From the NCBI RefSeq assembly GCF_910594005.1, contig NC_057819.1, forward strand, positions 126,949,669 through 127,013,668: 64,000 nucleotides of DNA, in the 5' to 3' direction. The notes under the pieces are model-generated. The model had not been told where the DNA came from, made no database searches, and saw only the letters and a list, made by a program, of their open reading frames with translations. Each line of letters starts with the position of its first letter. Positions within the stretch are counted from its first letter, which is position 1. Positions 1 to 12,000 of the stretch are shown here, piece after piece. This DNA is from Cervus elaphus (taxonomy: Eukaryota; Chordata; Mammalia; Artiodactyla; Cervidae). A program made the position numbers and the translations under genes.

Positions 1-38
1 AGTTTAATATCTACACCACGAATAACTGAGCCTCTACC

Positions 39-1303
39 TTGCACACTTCAAGATACCCCATTTTCCCATTCTTTTCTCACACTCCCCAAATGCCCCACTC
101 CTATTCTTGGAAGAGACCTTCTCTCAAAATTCAAAGCTTCTATTGTTACCCCAACCCACCTTCCAATCTAGCCTGCTCCTTCACACCCACCACCTCTGAT
201 GTTTGTCTGCAACAACAGGCTCCTTTCTGTTTTTCTAGACAAAACTCTGTAAACAATTCTCACCCCCAACTAGGAACTATACCACCACACCTCTGTAATT
301 ACACTTCACATCTCTCCTTCCCATCAGGCTGATCGGTCTACCACGTCTCGGGAACTGCAGGACATTCTTTGGCTTTCTCAGGGAGACTCCCTTCTACTCC
401 TCTTGTAGGGGCTACGCTGGAGAGTTCACTGTCAGTTTCAGAGACTACTAACAAGTTCTCAGAAAGACTCCTATTTGCTATCGATTTCAGCTGTTGTCTT
501 CTTACTGCTGGACTGTTTTTCTTATGTGGAGCCATCGCCTATTTATGTCTTCCCATTAACTGGACAGGAACAAGCACCCTGGTATATCTGACCCCAGATA
601 CTTCTATCGCCCCTAACAATCAGACCCTCCATATCCCACTAACTCATAACCAACCCCAGACGGGCAATTCAATTCATTTCTCTGTTGATCAGTTTAGGAA
701 CAGCGGCGGGGATTGAGACAGAGACCGCAGGACTCACAACCTCTTTAAATTACTACCAAAGCCTTTCTAAAGACCTCACGGAGAGCCTAGAAGAAATAGC
801 TACCAGCCTTATCACTGTCCAAAACCAGCCAGATTCCCCGGCAAAACAGCAGGGGGTTAGACCTTCTAACGTCAGTAAAAGGGGGCCTTTATCTATTTTT
901 GGAGGAGACTTGCTGCTTCTACACCAACAGATCAGGCGTTGTAAAGGAAGAAACAAGAAATCTGACAGACAGGGCCTCGAGCATACGTCAACACCTCAGT
1001 AATTCATGGGAAAACTGGCTGAACAATTGGAATTGGATGCCCTGGGTCCTACCTTTTGCAGGCTCTCTCCTTCTACTTACCCTTATTCTAACTTTCGGCC
1101 CATGTCTAATGCGTCTCTTTTCAAAATTTCTTCAGGACCATTTACAAGGCTTCACCAACCAAACTATCCACAGGCTACTTCTAACTCACTCAAATTATCA
1201 AAAACTTCGCCCCCACACAGATCCCCTTGACCCACATTCCAGCCTTTTCTTATCTCACCCCCATGATGCCCCTGTCCCGAAGGAAGCAGTTACAGAAGAT
1301 TGA
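39..1303 (+). pseudogene. Broken env remnant of an endogenous gamma-like retrovirus
   Basis: The 3' part of a class I (gamma-like) retroviral envelope gene survives in pieces. The late surface-subunit part lies at 39-332 and continues in the same frame at 369-716 after a TGA at 330. The transmembrane subunit then changes frame twice (685-1002, then 899-1303). Visible parts are a hydrophobic fusion-peptide-like stretch and heptad region near 690-830, a CC-F-Y-T-N block near 911-928, a membrane anchor near 1045-1110 and a cytoplasmic tail ending at TGA 1304. The first cysteine of the usual CX6CC motif is replaced by tyrosine (TAT, 890-892). One stop and two frame shifts mean it cannot encode a full envelope. 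The 5' part of the provirus lies outside the window. It could belong to any of several ruminant ERV families; I cannot name which. Confidence 0.8.
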
Positions 1304-1338
1304 CCTTCGGCCCTTATCCTAAATCAAAAAAGCTGGAA

Positions 1339-1775
1339 TGATAGGGTCTACATGGGGGCTCATTGTTAAGATGGCTCACTCTGCTGACCTCGCAAACAAA
1401 ATAAAATCACAGTGACCCTTGAGACTGACCACATTGCCCAAACGACTTTCTGTTTTCTCACAGGCGTCTACCTTCTCAAAGCTACGAGACCACCAGATTC
1501 CAGACCTTGGGCTACGTGACCAGAGGACTCAGCTACAGGCTAAAAATTAGCCATCCCTTCAGAGAATTTTTCATTGGTGGGGTGTAAGAAAGACCCTGTC
1601 TGAAAGGGAGGACACTGGTTCTCCCCAAGGGCCAGTCACCCTCTCGTTTCCCTCTAATAAATTTCCTTTTCTTGCCTGACTGCCCACCTCACTCTCGTTT
1701 TCTCTGCACTCACCTTCCAGCAGGCAGTTCTCGGGGTGCCCTTGTAACCCTCAAGCACCCCTGTAGAGGGTCACA
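1339..1775 (+). mobile_element. 3' LTR of the same endogenous retrovirus
   Basis: A purine-rich tract (about 1325-1338) follows the env remnant, as in gammaretroviruses, and the LTR probably opens with TG at 1339. A polyadenylation signal AATAAA sits at 1656-1661, giving a U3-R-U5 layout. The 3' boundary is uncertain (about 1735-1775); no second LTR is in the window, so the terminal repeat cannot be confirmed by comparison. Confidence 0.65.
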
Positions 1776-2489
1776 GGACAATCTGAAAGACAGTCAGGAT
1801 GGCAGGAGAAATGTTACATAGACTTTAGCATCTTACTGACACTCACAAGCCCTCCTAAGAGCGAGCCCAAGGCCTTCTGCCGGTAACCTTTAACCGCGAC
1901 TGCCAAGTGTATACATACAGACAAAAGGAAGTCCCCCTGCGGCCCTTTGACCACAGGTGGCATCCCTTAGTGCAGTACCCCTTAACGCCACTAGATGGAG
2001 ACTCTGCACCATCAATGCCAGCCGCCAGCGGACAGAGATGCTGGTTCCCTTCCCTGGAAAACCCCTCAGTTTCACCCACCCAAGTCCATTCTTTCCTGAC
2101 TTTGTCCTGTGGAGCCCGTGAACGAGGGGAGTTAAACCTGGAGCATAAATGGAAAGGAAATCTAGGGTCTTGTGTTGGCTAAATTCTGAAGAGAGAGGAT
2201 GACTTTCTCAACAGACCCCATCATTTGGGTCTCCAGGTCCCGCCCTCCTCGGGTCCCTGGACCCTTGGCAGCCTCTTCACTGGCCTCCCCATCTTCATCC
2301 AAACCAGTCTATTACTGTGTGGTCCATGGAAAGAGCTGGGGGCTTGGGTCCAGCACTCTCCTTTGGGCTCCACCAGCCGTGTGGCCTTAGGCACAGCCTT
2401 AAACCTCTCTGAACCTCAACAAGAAAGTGGACATATCCTTCATTCAATAGAACTTCATTGTGTTCTAAAAAAAGAAAATTAGAGGGAGG

Positions 2490-2815
2490 GGATGTATGTA
2501 TACATATAGCTGATTCACTTCCTTGTATAGCAGATTAACACAGCACCGTAAAGTAATTGTGTGTGTCAGTCGTTCAGTCATGTCTGACACTTTTTGCGAC
2601 CCCATGGTCTGTAGCCCGGCCGGCTCTTCTGTCTGTGGAATTCTCCAGGCGAGAATACTGGAGTGGGTTGCCATTCCCTTCTCCAGGGGCTCTTCCTGAC
2701 CCAGGGATTGAACCTGGGTCTCCGGCACTGCAGGCAGATTCTTTACTGCCTGAGTCACCAGGGAAGTAATTATACTCCAATAAAATAAAAATAAATGAGC
2801 CTGTAGGAAGAAAAA
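2490..2815 (-). mobile_element. L1 3' end interrupted by a Bov-A2-type SINE
   Basis: An L1 3' tail (2490-2550 and 2772-2815, ending in A-rich AATAAAATAAAA-like sequence) is split by a minus-strand ruminant SINE at about 2559-2763. The SINE is flanked by the 8-bp direct repeat AAGTAATT at 2551-2558 and 2764-2771, a clear target-site duplication. Confidence 0.8.
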
Positions 2816-3302
2816 GAAATTTAGTTTAAATCCTAGCTATGACTAACAAAGAAACCGCTAATATTTTACTCCCCAGGAAAAGTATGTGAGTTTGTGAACT
2901 GATGACTTCAAGGTCCTTTGCCCTTCTCTCCCGAAGGTCACGATGTCTCATCTCCTTGATATGAATGTCACGAGGAAGCCTTGAGATTGCTCAAACGTGA
3001 AAGGAAGCCTGTCATTCTGCTGGGTTGGGGAACTGGCTGGTGGTTTCTCCTCTCTGCTGCCTTTCTGCAAAGCAGTGCATACAAAGGGCAAAGCGTCTCA
3101 TTTTAAAACTGAGTGTGTGGTCTTTACTCATAAAGCCTGTTTCCTCATTGTAAAACTTGCCCTGACCTACCTTGCAGGATCGCTGTCAAGATTGAAAATG
3201 TAAACATGTCTGACAAAGCCCCCTTTCACAGAGGGCTATATGAGTATAAAATACTAGAGTGCAATTTCTCAATTAAAAAAAAAAAAAAAAAAACCCTCCA
3301 TT

Positions 3303-3427
3303 GGGACTTCCTTGAAAGTTCAGTGGTTAAGACTCCATGCTTCCAGTGCAGGGCGCGCGGGTTTGATCCCTGGTGAGGGAACTAAGATCCCACATGCTTC
3401 ACAGCACAGCCAAAAAATAAAAAATAA
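3303..3427 (+). mobile_element. tRNA-derived ruminant SINE
   Basis: It opens GGGACTTCC, carries the box-B-like GGTTTGATCCCTGGT and ends in an A-rich tail (AAAAAATAAAAAATAAA). This is the tRNA-Glu-derived SINE family typical of ruminants. Confidence 0.8.
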
Positions 3428-3889
3428 ACCAACCTCCATTACTTACAAGATAAAATAGAAACACTTTATCCTGATCCATCAGAGTCTCCAGCACATGCCC
3501 ACCTGCCTGCCCAGTCTTGCTGCCATCCATCATCCTCCCAACAGATCCTGTGATGCAACTGACCCCAGAAACCCGAAATCTTCCCCCCAGAATCACTCCG
3601 GTGTCTTCCTGCTTGTTCTTTCCACCTGGAATGCCCTTTCCTCAGTCCTACCCATCAAGATCTTTCCTATACCTTTAGGCCTATTGAAAGAAAAGCTTAG
3701 ACTCTGCTTTTCGGTTAGTTAGAAAAGTAATACGTGCATATGGTATGAAATGAAAAACAAGTCTCTGTTTTTCTCCTCTTAATTCCCCTCCCTCAAATGC
3801 AAGGTCACTCCACAAACACACTTCCAGAAGTTTACGTGGATCTATCAGCATATATATGTACATTCTCTTTTAATGTAGGTAAATGGAAT

Positions 3890-4115
3890 TACCGCTTCCC
3901 CGGTGGTTCAGTGGTAAAGAATCCACCTGCCAATGCAAGAGATGCAAGAGACTTGAGTTTGATTGATCCCTGGGTTGGGAAGATCTCCTGGAGAAGGAAA
4001 TGGCAACCCACTCTCATATCTTACCTGGGAACCTGCCATGGACAGAGGAACCTAGCGGGCTACAGTCCATGGGATCGCAAAAGAGTTGGACATGACTTAG
4101 TGACTACACAACAAC
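3890..4115 (+). mobile_element. Bov-tA/Bov-A2-type SINE
   Basis: A tRNA-like head (GGTTCAGTGGTAAAGAATCC) runs into the Bov-A body (GGAGAAGGAAATGGCAACCC-like) and ends with GACATGACTTAGTGACTA-like sequence. Confidence 0.8.
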
Positions 4116-4236
4116 AAATAGATTTATACTTACATATTGAGTATGTAAGTATAATTATATATATACATGTATCTTGGATGTATTCCAAATCAGCACAGAG
4201 AGAGGTGGGCTCCCTGCTTTTAACAGCTGGGTGAGG

Positions 4237-4390
4237 GACTTCCCTGGCAGTCCAGTGGTTGAGACACTGCTTGCAATGCAGGGGTCACTGGTTCCATCCC
4301 TGGTTGGGGAACTAACATCCCACATGTTATGTGGTGTGACTGGGGTGGGGGGGAAGAGCAAACAATTGAAAAAGATCAGGAAAAAAAATA
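4237..4390 (+). mobile_element. tRNA-derived ruminant SINE
   Basis: The GGGACTTCCCTGGCAGTCC head and GGTTCCATCCCTGGTTGGGG box-B region are visible, with a purine-rich, A-ending tail. Confidence 0.75.
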
Positions 4391-4639
4391 ACTGGGTGAC
4401 ATTAGCACAAATTACCCCCCGTTCTATTTTAACACCCTTCCCTCAAACAGGTGCTTGCTGTTGCAGCCAAGGCTGCCATGAGTATCCCCGCCCCATGTGG
4501 CCGGGCAGTGTGCCGTGTTCCCATGGGACGCATCCATGACGTCAAACTCCACTGTAATCCCTCCCCTCCCGGGGGCTCCTGCAGAACTTTCCTTGGAGTT
4601 CCTGGGCTGAGCATTTGCCAGAGGCTACAGTCAGATGGT

Positions 4640-4790
4640 GATTAGGTTCAAATACTAGTTGCTCCACTAACGTCCCTCCCTGCGTCAGTTTTCTCACCCC
4701 TACAAAGGAGGCAATAATTATGGTACCACTTCCGGAGTTGTCTTGAGTATTACATGCAATAACGTGTTATAGCCCCTGGATCAGGGGAAG
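4640..4790 (+). repeat. MIR-like ancient SINE
   Basis: The core TCAGTTTTCTCACCCCTACAAA-like segment and following text match the mammalian-wide MIR consensus by eye. Boundaries are approximate. Confidence 0.5.
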
Positions 4791-5935
4791 GACTCAGGAT
4801 GGCTAGCTGCCCTCTCCTTCCCCCTCTGATATCCCACCTACCCTATGGAATGCCAAGCTTTGCATGTGGGCCCTGGTCTAGCCTAGTCTGCACCCCGCAG
4901 CTTCCCCGGATGTGGAGGTGGTGGGTGCACAATAAATAAATGGCCCCTGCATGTGCCGTGAGGAGAAATCCTCCAGCTTTGGCCCGACCCCCACTCCTCA
5001 AGGCCTGGGGGATGGGGAGGAGTAGAGGTGCCTTTCTCTGGATGATCCACAGCACCCCAGAGTCCCTCCCCCTCTTTCCTTACCATTCACCCCCATCTGG
5101 GTCAGTGATAAATAACAGGAAGGTGGGGGTCAGGAGCTTCATGAAAAGCCAAGGCCCCAGCCCACCCTGGGACCAACACCACTGCCTGATTCTGGTCCCC
5201 GCAGGGACCAGACACCGCCTGCCTCCCCAAGCCCTGGCCGGTGTTTCACTTCAAACTTGGCTCCTCTGGCCCAGCCATGTCTCTCCAAGGGGTGGGAGTC
5301 GGGGGAATAAGAGCCTGCTCAGGGCTGAGAAAGGGGCGTTTGGACACTGGAGCTCACCCCAGATCTCACCACTGTCCCTGTGCCCCCCACCAATGATTTT
5401 GTTCGCCTAGTCTACCGCAGGAGGCTAGGCCAGAACATCAGCATTCGGAGGGGGGGAACAGGGGCACCTGGGCAGCCAGACCCCAACCAAGGGGTGGGAA
5501 GGCCAGGACGGAGTCACTGGGCACCAGCAGGGTGTCAGTTGGAGCCACATACACCCGGGGGACCAGTTAGGTGGGTCTTGAGGATAGATGCCTCTGGGAA
5601 GGGAAGGTGCAGGGGTTTGGGCCCAGGTACAGGGCACATGCTTGAGATGTCTTGCAGGAGTGGGCACCTGGGGCGGAGGGGACTCTGCCTGCCCCCACCC
5701 CAGGGGAGCTATAGGGCCAGGGGAGAGGCTGCAGCAAAGGAGGGAGGCTAGGAATCAAAGCTGAGATCCACTGGGCTGAGAGCAAGTAGAGAGACTGCCT
5801 CAAAGTTGAGGAGACATTGAGGTCCTCCTGTGATAACATTAACAGCACTAGTAGTTAACAATAGCAGCTGCTCACAATTATGAGCACGTGCCTCCTGCCC
5901 TTCAAGGGGCTTCTTACAAGAGACAGGGCCTATTT

Positions 5936-6515
5936 TTCAGTTCAGTTCAGTCGCTCAATGGTGTTTGACTCTTTGAGACCCCATGGACTGCAGCACACCA
6001 GGGTTCTCTGTCCATCACCAGCTCCCTGCTTGCTCAAACTCATGTCCATCGAGTCGGTGATGCCATCCAACCATCTCATCCTCTGTCCTCCCCTTCTCCC
6101 ACCTTCAATCTTTCCCAGCATCAGGGCCTTTTCCAATGAGTCAGTTCTTTGCATCAGGTGGCCAAAGTATTGGAGTTTCAGCTTCAGCATCAGTCCTATT
6201 TTTTATCAGGGCCCATTTTTACCTCCATTTTTATTTGTTTATTTATGCAGGATCTTAGTTCCCTGACCAGGGATCGAACTTAGGCTCCCAGCAGTGGAAG
6301 CACAGAGTCCTAACCACTGGACTGCTGCGAAATTCCTTTTACTTCCATTTTATTTATTTATTTTTAAAGTGAATTATTTATTTAATTCATTTATTTGGTT
6401 GTACCAGGTCTTAGCTGTGGTGTGTGGGATCTAGTTCCCTGACCAGGGATTGAACCTGGGCCCCCTGCGTTGAGAGCACAGAGTCTTAGCCACTGGACCA
6501 CCAGGGAAGTCCCTT
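5936..6515 (-). mobile_element. Cluster of BovB/Bov-A-related and two tRNA-derived SINEs
   Basis: 5936-6205 is the BovB-related segment (TTCAGTTCAGTTCAGTCGCT start in reverse). 6225-6335 and 6350-6515 are two reversed tRNA-derived SINEs, each ending with the reverse of the GGACTTCC head; the intervening T/A-rich runs are their tails. Confidence 0.75.
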
Positions 6516-7448
6516 ACCCCCATTGTAAACAGAAGGAAGCCACAGGCCCAGGGAGGTTGAAGGATTTGAGGTACAGTGGCACGCCCAGGATCCGAGGCTC
6601 CTTTGGCGGTAGAGATGCCACCACCAGTGGTTTCACAGGTAAAAAGGTGGGACCGGGGTGGCTACTATGTTGAGAACAGGCTCAGACAGGCTCCGCGGCC
6701 CGGAGGCTGACCCCGCAGTCCAATCTCCAGATCTTGAATGCTTTTCCTCAGATGCAGGCATCCGTGCCAACGAAGGTCCTGCCCCATTAGGAAGGTTCCG
6801 TGTCATTGGGCCAAAGGCCACACGGGTTTGGTTTTTTTTAACTGGGTCTCCCCTAAAGGAGATTCCTGGAATTTTCCAGAGACCCCGCCACCACACAGGC
6901 ACTCAGCGAGGGCTTCTCCCAGAAGCAAACCCTAGGTCCCCTTCTTTCCTCGGCGCCAGGCCTGGACGCAGTGCCGGGGGCGGGTGGGCGGGGGAAGTTG
7001 AGTAAGACCGGGTCTCGGCCCGGCCGGGAGCCTTCGCTGCGGCAGGATGCGGGGGAGGGCGCGTTCGCGGTGGACGAGAGTCGAGAGCAGCGATGGAAAT
7101 CAGAGGAGGCGTCCCGGAGGCGGCAACCGCAGCAGGACTTGCAGGCGAGACTCTCCAAATGAGTCTGAAGGAACGCCTGAGGGCTAAAAGGCCCAAGGGA
7201 ACAGGCTCTTTTGATTCAGGGATGAAGGCTCTGGGAGGGGGCTGTTATTGGAGAGGCTTTTCTTGGGAGTTCACGGGATGTTGGCACTTCAGACCTAGAT
7301 TATACCTAGATTTTATCGGGCGAGGAGAGGACGGCGCCCGGAAGAGAGCAGCTCCGGCGGAAAATAGGGCTCTGCCCAGTACAGCACTGGAGCGACCGAG
7401 GAAGGGTAGCGCGACCCTGGAGCGGCTCTGCCTAGGGGACCGAGCGAG

Positions 7449-7580
7449 GCCCCGCCCCCCAGAGCTCGGCCCCGCCTCCAGGACCTGGGCCCGCCCCCAG
7501 AGCTCGGCCCCGCCCCACCCAGGGCTCGGCCCCGCCTCCAGGGCCCGGCCCCGCCCAGGCGTCCGGCCCCGCCCCCGCCG
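7449..7580 (+). repeat. Imperfect tandem GC-box array in the RHBDF2 promoter
   Basis: The motif AGCTCGGCCCCGCC and variants recur (near 7462, 7500, 7524 and 7545), each carrying an Sp/KLF-type GC box. It is a short promoter minisatellite. Confidence 0.7.
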
Positions 7581-7696
7581 ACCGCGCGCAGGTAGGGAAG
7601 AGGCGGAACGCTGGGGCCCCGCCCCCGGGAGCCACTACCCAGCGGCCGGCCGGCGCTGCTCGGAGCTGAGTCCCGGGAACTTGGGGCCGCAGGGAG
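7580..7696 (+). other. RHBDF2: Likely noncoding first exon of RHBDF2
   Basis: A strong splice donor (CAGGGAG|GTGAGC, intron starting 7697) ends a GC-rich segment downstream of the GC-box array. No start codon in frame with RHBDF2 is available, so it would be 5'UTR. The transcription start is not defined by the sequence; the left edge is a guess. Confidence 0.5.
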
Positions 7697-10600
7697 GTGA
7701 GCGCGGGGCGCCGGGAGGGGCCGGTTCGCGGCAGCTGGGCGCCGGGTGCCAGACGGGCCGCGGGGTCGCGCCCGGGGCGGCGGTGCGTGACCGGCGAAGG
7801 GGCCGGCGCTGGCCCCACGTGGGCCGATACCGGAGGCCGGGGCTGGACTGGGTCGGGGCCCCTGGATCGGGTCTGTCGGTCCCTAGGCTCAGCTCGGATA
7901 AGACACCTCCCGGGTCCCTGGGCCACGGGTCACCAGAGGCGGGGACAGGATAACTGGGCCGCAGTTTAAAGTCCCGGGAGGAAGAGCAGGGGGAAAGCCC
8001 CAGGGCAGGACCGCGCAGTCCCGCCTCGCCCCAGAAGCGCCCGGAATTCAGACCTTCCCCGCCCCGCCACTTTCTCCTGGGTGAGCTGCAGCGGCCGGGG
8101 CGGAGTTTGTTCGGCCTCGCCGGGGTGGAAACAGGTGCCGGTGCCGCAGCCAGGCCGGACCGGAGCTCAGAAGTTGGACCCAGGAGTCCTGACTTCTGGA
8201 CAGAGGGGCTTGGGAAGGTGCCCCCCACCCCCCGCCAGTTTCTCCGTTCCTCCAGGGTACTGCGTTGGGTTAGAGAGGAGTATGTCTCTAGAGTATAAGC
8301 CCCTAACTCCGGGGGCAGAGGGGAGCCCGGGGTGGAAGGCCAAGGGAGAAGGCCTGGAGTTGGAGCCGAGAGTTGGAGTGCCTGAGGAGGGGAGGGCTTG
8401 CGGACTGACCCCCACGTGGACCAGCTGCTCTTCCCCAGTGGCTAGCCTTCGGACCCTGTGTGGGTGGCTTTTGCTGAAATGGAATGGGCCCAGCATCTGT
8501 GTTATGTTACTGTCACTTGCTGTAGGTGAGGCAGAGCAGAGTGGAAAGCGAAGCTTCTTTCAGAGCAGTGATCCTCAAAGGGGCCTGGGGGAGTGATTTT
8601 GCCTGCCAGGGGACATTCAGCCGTGTCTGGAGACGTTTTGATTGTCACACCTGGGGGTGGGGTGGGGAGGGGGAGTGTTGTGGCTCCCAGCATCTAGTTG
8701 TAGAGATTGGGGACGATGCTAAACACCCTGAGGTGTGCACAACAGGACAGCCCCCTACCATGAAGAGTTACCCAGCTGGAAGCGTCAGGAGTGCTGCGCT
8801 GAGCTTGGCGTGGTACCCGGTCCATCAGGTTGCTTCTCACTGACTGCCCCTCTCTGCCTCAGTTTCCCCAGGGTTAGAGGAGGAATAAACCTGAATGAGA
8901 TAAGCGGTAAGAAGGCGTGAGGGCAGTCCTGTCATAACAGCAGGCCGCCCTTGGTGCCACCAGCCTCTTCCCTACTTAAATCCCGGGCCCTGCATTAAGC
9001 AGTTCTGGGTGCCATGGGGGAGGGGCTGGAAACAGGGGCTCTCTCACAGCTGGGCCCTGGAGTGCTTCACCCCCAGGGCACCTCCCACGCCGGGTGAGCC
9101 AGGGCAGCCCTAGGGGTCAGACATCGGCACAGCGTGGAGGGTGGGAAGGGGGCGAGCTCTGTTCTCAGAGACTGTCCCAACCCTTGATCGCTGGGCGGGC
9201 CTGGATGCCTGACACCATGTGACCGGCTGTCATTTTCCCTTCTGAACCTACTCCTAACTCCTCAGTTACTTTATACCAGGAAAATAACAACCGAGGAATA
9301 ACAGGACACATTCCTTGCCACTTCACAGTCTGCTTCCCTCCGGCAGTAAAAAGTCCCGTGGTGGCTGTGGGAACTCTGGGTGAGATGAGAGACCCAGGGT
9401 GGGCCCTGATGCTAGTGCAGCGAGGCCCCCCCCCTGCTCATGGTGTTAGCAGAGCCCCAGTGAGAGATGGGGGTCATTGGAGCCACAGGCCAGGGGGTTC
9501 CCCGGTAGGGACAACTCTGAATTAACTATTTGCGTTGGGCTCCCCGCTGTGCAGGGGGTTATCATAGAGAGGGCAGGGTGGGATGGAGCGGCCATCCACG
9601 CCCAGGAGCCCAGGCCCCCTCACTGCTCTCCCTGCCCACTTCTTGACAATCTCCATTCCCACGCCTACCCTCCATCCTGTTTACCTGTGGTCCCTGGCCT
9701 CCTGACCTGGAAACCCTGGTGGGGTCAGAGGGCAAGTGGCAGTTTCTGGTTTGACTTTTGCTTTGGGGGGGCTTCTTTTAATCTTTTAACTTTAAAAGGC
9801 TGGAGTGAGGCTTTCACCTTTTCAGCTAAAACGAAAACAAACAAATAAGAACAACCTGTAATAGCGACCTCCCGTCTTCTGTGTGCCTCTGAAGGCACAA
9901 AGCAGCAGTCAGACTTGCACAAAGCTGTCCAGGAAGTAATCAGCAGGGCCTCACATTGAGCCTGGGCCGCCTCTTCCCAGGCCCAGCCCTCAAACCCTAT
10001 GCCACCAGCTGGCAACAGAGTACCAGGTGACTTCTACCTCACTTACTCATTTCTGAGTTGCAGCAGTACCTGATGTAACACACATGGACACACACACACA
10101 CACAGGCACATGCTCACTGCCCAAGGTGGGGGCTCCTGGTCCTCTAAGAGGAGGAATGAATCACGCCATAAATGCACTGTGGGGGTCACTGGGGTCCAAG
10201 CCCAGCTCCGGGTCAGTGGTGGTGGCCAGACTTCTCTGCAGGGTGTATGACTTGCTGTGTAAACTCTTCCCCCAGGAGAGACCTCAGATGAGAACAGGAA
10301 GTCAAGGGATGGTATGTTTGTGCCTGTGACTTGAATGAGCCATCTGGCACTTCCCTGTGGGTTGGGATGAGGGGTGGCGGGATTAGGGTGGCCCCAGCCC
10401 CCTGCCTGCCCCCTTGTGGAACTTCGAAGGGGATGTACACTCTGGACTGCAGGTCCCCTTTGGGTCTCCGTGACACCCAGTTTGGAGCAGACCTTAGTGT
10501 TGCCCTGGCCACCCTTGGGGATTTCCAGAGTGAGCTCACGCCTCTGCTCCCGGTTTCCCATCCAGCTGGGCCAGTCTGGGGGAGGAGTGGTGACCACGCC

Positions 10601-10786
10601 GGGGAGGCTGTGAAGCAAGGGCTGCTCTCAGGACCGGTGTAGAGAAAGCATTTTCTTCTCCGCATCAGAGCAGTACAGACAGGCGCTGTGTCCATGTTCC
10701 CTCATTCAGTAAGTTTATCTAAGGGACCCAGATGCAAGGCTTGCGGTTTCAGAGCCTTGGGAAGGCACATTCTGAGCCTCCCAGGA

Positions 10787-10930
10787 AAGTTGTTGTTCAA
10801 TCGCTCAGTTGTGTTCGACTCTTTGCGACCCCATGGACTGCTGCGCACCAGGCTTCCCTGTCTTTCGCCATCTCCTGGAGCTTGCTCAGACTCATGTCCA
10901 TTGAGTTGGTGATGCCATCCGACCATCTGG
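10787..10930 (-). mobile_element. BovB/Bov-A-related SINE fragment
   Basis: Reverse-orientation text (GTTGTTCAATCGCTCAGTTG and CGACCCCATGGACTGC) is characteristic of the BovB-derived Bov-A family. Confidence 0.75.
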
Positions 10931-11789
10931 GAAAGTTGCTGGCACTAAGTGGGCAGCGCAGACAAGGTGGGCCCATCAGGGATGCTGGCCGGGAGGGTAG
11001 GGGTGGCAGTGAGACGGGGTGATTCCCAGCTGGGGGAGTCAAAAAGCAAGGCCCGGATTCTGCCAGGTGCCTGGGCTATGAGAGTGTGGTCAGTAGGATG
11101 GGGGGAGGGTCACTTAAATAGTCTGTGCCTCAGTTTCCCCAGCGGGGTCACAGTGGTCTGCCTCAGAGGATTCCAGTGGTGGTTCATGTGAAGCTTGGGC
11201 AGGTGTCTGGCTGCGTGAGGAGCGTGGTGAGGGAGTAACAGAAACATCACAGTAACAGGGACATGTCCATGTGTCCTTGGGATGACTCGCGATGAGGCCA
11301 GAGGTCTTACCTCATGGCCTGTTGGGGGGACGAGCTGAGAACAGGCTGTGAAATGGCATTGAGGCTGTGTCATCCTCTAGAAGTGGCTGGGTCCGGAGTG
11401 GGGGACCTCAGTGTCATGGAGGCCATGGGAATGGAGGGTGGTTTTGGAGGGAGGGAAGGGAGGACCAGGCTGTGAACTGCTGGCCCCCACCTTCTAGCGT
11501 GTGCGTCATGTTGCTGGGGGGCGGGGGGCGGTTGTGGAGGCCGTGACCCTCAGCCCTGCTCCCCGCTGGCCGGGCTGCCTGGAGCCGGGAGCCAGGCCAA
11601 CTTGGCTTTCTTTACCTCCCACGTATGGCCCCAGAGCTTGTGCCACGAGGATCCTCGGGTGGTCGTGCCCTCTCCTGGTGGCTCTCCCAGGGTCCTGCCC
11701 CCTGGTGCAGACCCCAGAAGGCCTGGAAGGAAAAGGGGACCTGCACGGGACTGGATAGAAGCCGGCCTTGGAGCTACAGTCTGCCCCGA

Positions 11790-12000
11790 GTCCTGGCTCA
11801 TTAGCTGATGGCTTTATCAGCCAATGACAATCGTAAGATAAGGACAAGGATGAGGGAATGTTTGTGAAAGCCCTAGATAAGCTGGGAAGTGCCACCAAGC
11901 GTTAGATGATGTCATTTCTACTTGTGGGGGCAGGGAGGGGCTCATGAGTCAAAGGCCTGTGCACCCCAAACTCGCCCCAGCTCCTGAGTCACCACCCCCT
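11790..12000. promoter_or_regulatory. Candidate intronic enhancer with AP-1 and GATA motifs
   Basis: Two exact TGAGTCA AP-1 sites (11,945-11,951 and 11,985-11,991) lie in repeat-free sequence next to several GATAAG-type motifs (near 11,837 and 11,875). The cluster is suggestive only; motif density was judged by eye. Confidence 0.3.

Larger units (their letters stand above)
1776..6950. other. Intergenic stretch upstream of RHBDF2, repeat-rich
   Basis: No gene is recognised. It holds SINEs and L1 pieces (listed separately), an A-run near 3274-3292, a MIR-like patch near 4640-4790 and about 1.5 kb of unique sequence (4350-5930) with no coding signal. Short open frames here lack homology that I recognise and mostly run through SINEs. 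Confidence 0.6.
6950..8250 (+). promoter_or_regulatory. RHBDF2: CpG-island promoter of RHBDF2
   Basis: This stretch is very G+C-rich with many CpGs and no TATA box that I can see. It contains an array of GC boxes (CCCCGCC and CCCGCCCC) at 7449-7580, directly before the likely first exon, the usual arrangement of a broad Sp1-type housekeeping promoter. A 286-codon open frame crossing it (7093-7953) is a composition artefact. Confidence 0.7.

Noticed and set aside
2574..2780. Short open frames with SGSKESACSAGDPGSIPG-type translations (many places)
   Set aside because: These are translations of Bov-tA/Bov-A2 SINEs, not genes.
1776..6950. CYGB exons upstream of RHBDF2
   Set aside because: Synteny predicts CYGB on this side, but no globin-like exon was seen; it probably lies further upstream.
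7093..7953. 286-codon open frame across the RHBDF2 CpG island
   Set aside because: It is a GC-rich composition artefact spanning promoter, first exon and intron, with low-complexity Pro/Arg/Gly translation and no homology that I recognise.
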